NCBI RefSeq assembly: GCF_039522365.1
Contig: NZ_BAAADJ010000004.1
Location: forward strand, 62,001 to 126,000
Source: Bacillus carboniphilus
GTDB lineage: Bacteria; Bacillota; Bacilli; Bacillales; JC228
Reading direction: 5' to 3'
Length of the DNA stretch: 64,000 nt
A program made the translations under genes and the position numbers. The notes under the pieces were generated by a model. That model did no database searches, was not told where the DNA came from, and saw nothing but the letters and a program-made list of their open reading frames with translations. Below, piece by piece: positions 61,616-64,000 of the stretch (position 1 is the stretch's first letter; every line of letters begins with the position of its first letter).

Positions 61616-62314
61616 TTAACAAAACTCAATAAATCTCCTAAAAATCCGCTTCGAAATTTCGTCTCCTTTATAAGCAAGACCTTCTGGATGCCATTGAACA
61701 CCTAGTACAAACTTGTGCTCCACGCTCTCAATCGCTTCAATGATTCCATCTGAAGCCGTACCTGAAATTTTAAATGGCAGTGGCACATTCCGTACTGCTT
61801 GGTGATGATAAGTATTTACTTTAAACTTTGTTGTGTCAGCAATTTGAGCTAGTAAACTATCTGGTTCCACATGTACAAAATGAGCTAGGTGATTACGAGT
61901 AGCTTTTTGTCCGTGCTGAAGGAGCTCATTGTCCGTTTGTGCATAAATATCTTGGTACATATCTCCACCAACAGCAATGTTCATGATTTGAATACCGCGG
62001 CAAATCGCAACAATTGGCTTATCTGCTTCAAGTGCCTTCTTAATTAAGGCTAATTCAAAGCTATCTCTCCCAGGAGAAATCTCTCCTAAATTGCGGTGTG
62101 GTTCCTCCCCAAATAATGTTGGGTCAATGTCCCCTCCACCTGTAACGACGAAACCATCCAATTTATCTACAAGCTGATCGACATCTTCATCAATCCCAAC
62201 AGGCAAAATTACAGGAAGCCCACCAGCATCAATTACAGCTTGAATATAATCATGATTTAACGTGTGCTTATAATCTAATTCCACATGAGATGTAATCCCA
62301 ATCATCGGTTTCAT
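61616..62314 (-). CDS. class I glutamine amidotransferase-like hydrolase (PuuD/gamma-Glu-GABA hydrolase family)
   Basis: Hydrolase of 232 residues. VAICRGIQIMNIAVGG carries the nucleophilic Cys (about residue 105), VQWHPEGL the His-Glu pair, and VVTGGGDIDPTLFGEEPH the family-specific loop. PuuD-type enzymes cleave gamma-glutamyl amides, for example gamma-Glu-GABA in putrescine breakdown. No other putrescine genes are nearby, so the substrate is open. ATG after GAGAGGGG. Single gene. Confidence 0.88.
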   Translation of the reverse strand: MKPMIGITSHVELDYKHTLNHDYIQAVIDAGGLPVILPVGIDEDVDQLVDKLDGFVVTGGGDIDPTLFGEEPHRNLGEISPGRDSFELALIKKALEADKPIVAICRGIQIMNIAVGGDMYQDIYAQTDNELLQHGQKATRNHLAHFVHVEPDSLLAQIADTTKFKVNTYHHQAVRNVPLPFKISGTASDGIIEAIESVEHKFVLGVQWHPEGLAYKGDEISKRIFRRFIEFC

Positions 62315-62515
62315 GTATGTTTCCCCTCTCTGTATATCTATCTATAACTAGTGTACGCGTTCGACGCGTCTCTGTCACCACCTGAAATTTTAACCCCTTT
62401 ACAGCCAACGCTCCAACGAAGGTATCTAGCAACAAAGTTTCCTATCACCAGTCTACATATTTTGGAAAGTAATGGTAGATACTAGGGGGAGTAAATTAAA
62501 TCGGGGTGTCTTACA

Positions 62516-62761
62516 TTGATACTATTACGCGTTTCTCTTTTAGTTTTCGTTATTATAGGTTTATGGGCATGTGGTCTCCACAATGATGATCTGTCTAGAA
62601 ATCCAAACGGTGATAACAATTTATACCCTTCCGTTCATGAAGATCCTCCCTTTCAAGGACAAGTACCAACACCATTAAATGACCCTACAGGACATGTAGA
62701 AGTTGAGCGTCAGCTTTTACCAAATGAAGAGGGTAAGATATATCATTCAAGAGAAAGGTAG
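62516..62761 (+). CDS. 81-residue lipoprotein
   Basis: Starts with TTG (ILLRVSLLVFVIIGLWAC), a lipoprotein signal with lipobox LWAC; GGGGTG lies 7 bp before the start. The mature ~62 residues are polar, Asn/Pro-rich and end IYHSRER. No family recognised. It stands alone before the HD-GYP gene. Confidence 0.65.
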   Translation: MILLRVSLLVFVIIGLWACGLHNDDLSRNPNGDNNLYPSVHEDPPFQGQVPTPLNDPTGHVEVERQLLPNEEGKIYHSRER

Positions 62762-62931
62762 ACACAAAGAACAGGCATGAAAATATCCAGTAGTGCCAGT
62801 CACAACCTGAAATAAAATTGTCGAATTATTTTGATTTTTATTCAGTACTAGAATATCCTATTAATAGACAAAAACAGACACAATCCCTTGGGATTAGATA
62901 AACAGACTAATTTCTATTGTGACAGGAGGAG

Positions 62932-63555
62932 ATGGCTATACATAAGTGTCCAGAATCACTTATAGAAAGGATTTCGAAAGACAATAAAGCAATCCAAGCG
63001 TTTCGGGATCATTCTTTTCGCGTTATGTACTTATCTTCCATGTTGGCGAAGAAAGTGGGAGTATATGACGAAGATTTGCGCACGGCAGCCCTCCTTCACG
63101 ATATTGGAAAGATGGGAATTGCTAATGAAATTTTACTCAAACCTGATCGGCTTTCAGATATAGAGAGAACGATTGTACAGAGTCATAGCCATATTGGAAA
63201 TTTGATTGTTCGGAAGGAATTAAATAATAAACGCGCAGCTCTTTTTATTCGAGATCATCATGAAAATTGGGACGGATCCGGCTATCCTCGTGGACTAAAG
63301 GGTGAAAAAATCTCTATTCAAGGGCGAATCATTCGAGTTTGTGACTCCTATGACACCATCACATATGAAAAGAGAAGCTATCAGGAAGAATTTATGTCTC
63401 CTGAGGATGCTGTTTCTGAATTACGACGGGGTGCATGGAAACAATATGATGGTGATTTAGTTGAAAGCTTTATTTCCATCCTAGAAGAATTAGCCCTTCC
63501 GGCGTTATGGTATGACGAGTTTGATTCAAAGCAAATTACTCAGATTTTTTTATAG
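62932..63555 (+). CDS. HD-GYP domain protein (probable phosphodiesterase)
   Basis: Stand-alone HD-GYP hydrolase of 207 residues. The metal-binding HD pair is LLHDIGKMG (about residue 55), preceded by DHSFRV; the family signature HHENWDGSGYPRGLKGEKI is complete, as is the late CDSYDTIT. Active HD-GYP proteins cleave cyclic di-GMP or related dinucleotides. There is no sensor or receiver domain, so control is by expression or a partner. The AGGAGG ribosome binding site is unusually close to the ATG (about 2 bp); no better start is visible. Confidence 0.87.
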   Translation: MAIHKCPESLIERISKDNKAIQAFRDHSFRVMYLSSMLAKKVGVYDEDLRTAALLHDIGKMGIANEILLKPDRLSDIERTIVQSHSHIGNLIVRKELNNKRAALFIRDHHENWDGSGYPRGLKGEKISIQGRIIRVCDSYDTITYEKRSYQEEFMSPEDAVSELRRGAWKQYDGDLVESFISILEELALPALWYDEFDSKQITQIFL

Positions 63556-63566
63556 GTCACGCAAAT

Positions 63567-63606
63567 AAATAACCTATTATCCTCTTACGGGGATAATAGG
63601 TTATTT
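63567..63606. terminator. bidirectional terminator between convergent genes
   Basis: A perfect 16-bp stem AAATAACCTATTATCC / GGATAATAGGTTATTT with an 8-base loop. Confidence 0.9.
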
Positions 63607-64000
63607 CTATAATGCTTCTTCCATTTGGGTCACAACAGGATTCATATAATCTAAAATAGCTTCAAAATTATTGGAGTGAAAATCAATTCCCGTTCCTTTT
63701 TTTTCTACTATTTCTATACCTGTTGTAACAATAATCAAATTAGGAAGCTTCTTTTTTAGCCATCTACAGGTTTCAAGTAGTAAGGCTACATTATTTTTAT
63801 CTTGGATTGAAATGACTAGTTTATCTACTTCATTTGATTGAATAAAAGCTAATTTCTCTTCTTTCGGTACGCCATATCCAATGTTGAATACCTTCCATTT
63901 ATTGAGCTTCAATGAATCCGCAATGATTTTCAAAGAAAGCGAATATGGTTCAGCCCCAATAGTTGTGGTCATGACGAGCCCAGAATAAAGGTCTGTTTCT
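63607..64000 (-). CDS. B12-binding-domain protein, N-terminus beyond the window
   Basis: The C-terminal ~130 residues visible here resemble a cobalamin-binding Rossmann domain: TTTIGAEPYSLSLKIIADSLKLNKWKVFNIGYGVPKEEKLAFI and the later LPNLIIVTTGIEI. The reading frame continues past an internal Met to the window edge without a stop, so the start lies outside. The DxHxxG motif of base-off B12 enzymes is not visible, which points to a regulatory or degenerate domain. Convergent with the HD-GYP gene. Confidence 0.72.
   Translation of the reverse strand, partial: ETDLYSGLVMTTTIGAEPYSLSLKIIADSLKLNKWKVFNIGYGVPKEEKLAFIQSNEVDKLVISIQDKNNVALLLETCRWLKKKLPNLIIVTTGIEIVEKKGTGIDFHSNNFEAILDYMNPVVTQMEEAL

Overview
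The window looks like chromosomal DNA of a low-GC, Gram-positive member of the Bacillaceae (inference). The supporting signs are strong AGGAGG-type ribosome binding sites, frequent TTG and GTG starts, Bacillus-style OppABCDF, a hut operon, YqhV, LCP and manganese catalase genes, candidate CcpA (cre), LexA and PhoP sites, and a GC-rich intergenic hairpin of a type I recall from Bacillus genomes. I see no rRNA or tRNA, no CRISPR array, no transposase and no convincing prophage. The gene at each end is cut by the window edge.

Layout. 1-3.4 kb: a sugar ABC transporter operon divergent from a LacI-type regulator, with an operator-rich spacer. 3.6-6.0 kb: an ArsR-controlled operon of four small proteins and an ArsP_1-type permease; five copies of one 16-bp operator are scattered through it. 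6.3-9.2 kb: a large secreted nuclease ending in a dockerin-like module, behind a likely Pho box. 9.5-12.1 kb: manganese catalase, a GNAT acetyltransferase and an AEC transporter. 12.3-18.2 kb: a complete oppABCDF operon. 18.7-22.2 kb: a frameshifted SigJ-type sigma factor, an FAD oxidoreductase and an AimR-like (arbitrium receptor family) regulator without a visible peptide gene. 22.4-31.7 kb: a YjiH transporter, a TcaA/YvbJ-like protein, an acetyltransferase, a hydrolase, a MraY homologue, a lipoprotein, a ring-cleaving dioxygenase, two tiny ORFs and an APH-type kinase. 31.7-38.2 kb: LCP protein, CheX, a second DnaN sliding clamp behind a LexA-like box, a glutaredoxin, an M23 peptidase, an SRPBCC protein, a thioesterase and a membrane protein.

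38.3-45.7 kb: histidine utilisation genes hutU-hutI-hutG plus a second YjiH transporter, preceded by an AraC-type response regulator; hutH is not in the window. 45.8-52.2 kb: a glycosyltransferase, small membrane proteins, an NSAR/MenC-like enzyme with an M20 amidohydrolase, an ABC-2 exporter and YqhV. 52.4-58.2 kb: a second opp operon on the minus strand. 58.3-64 kb: a DUF3899-like protein, an M19 dipeptidase, a PRPP synthetase, a PuuD-like amidotransferase, a lipoprotein, an HD-GYP protein and a B12-binding-domain protein.

Two features stand out. First, many gene-free gaps hold short tandem arrays. Their words differ from place to place, but the spacing is repeatedly 21 bp (two helical turns), or 51-52 bp (about five turns); a separate 20-bp CGGAC...GTTCCG word recurs in both orientations at four loci. 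Second, the ArsR operon encodes four proteins whose C-termini carry cysteines at or next to the last residue, with the operator repeated directly before the ribosome binding sites of four genes.
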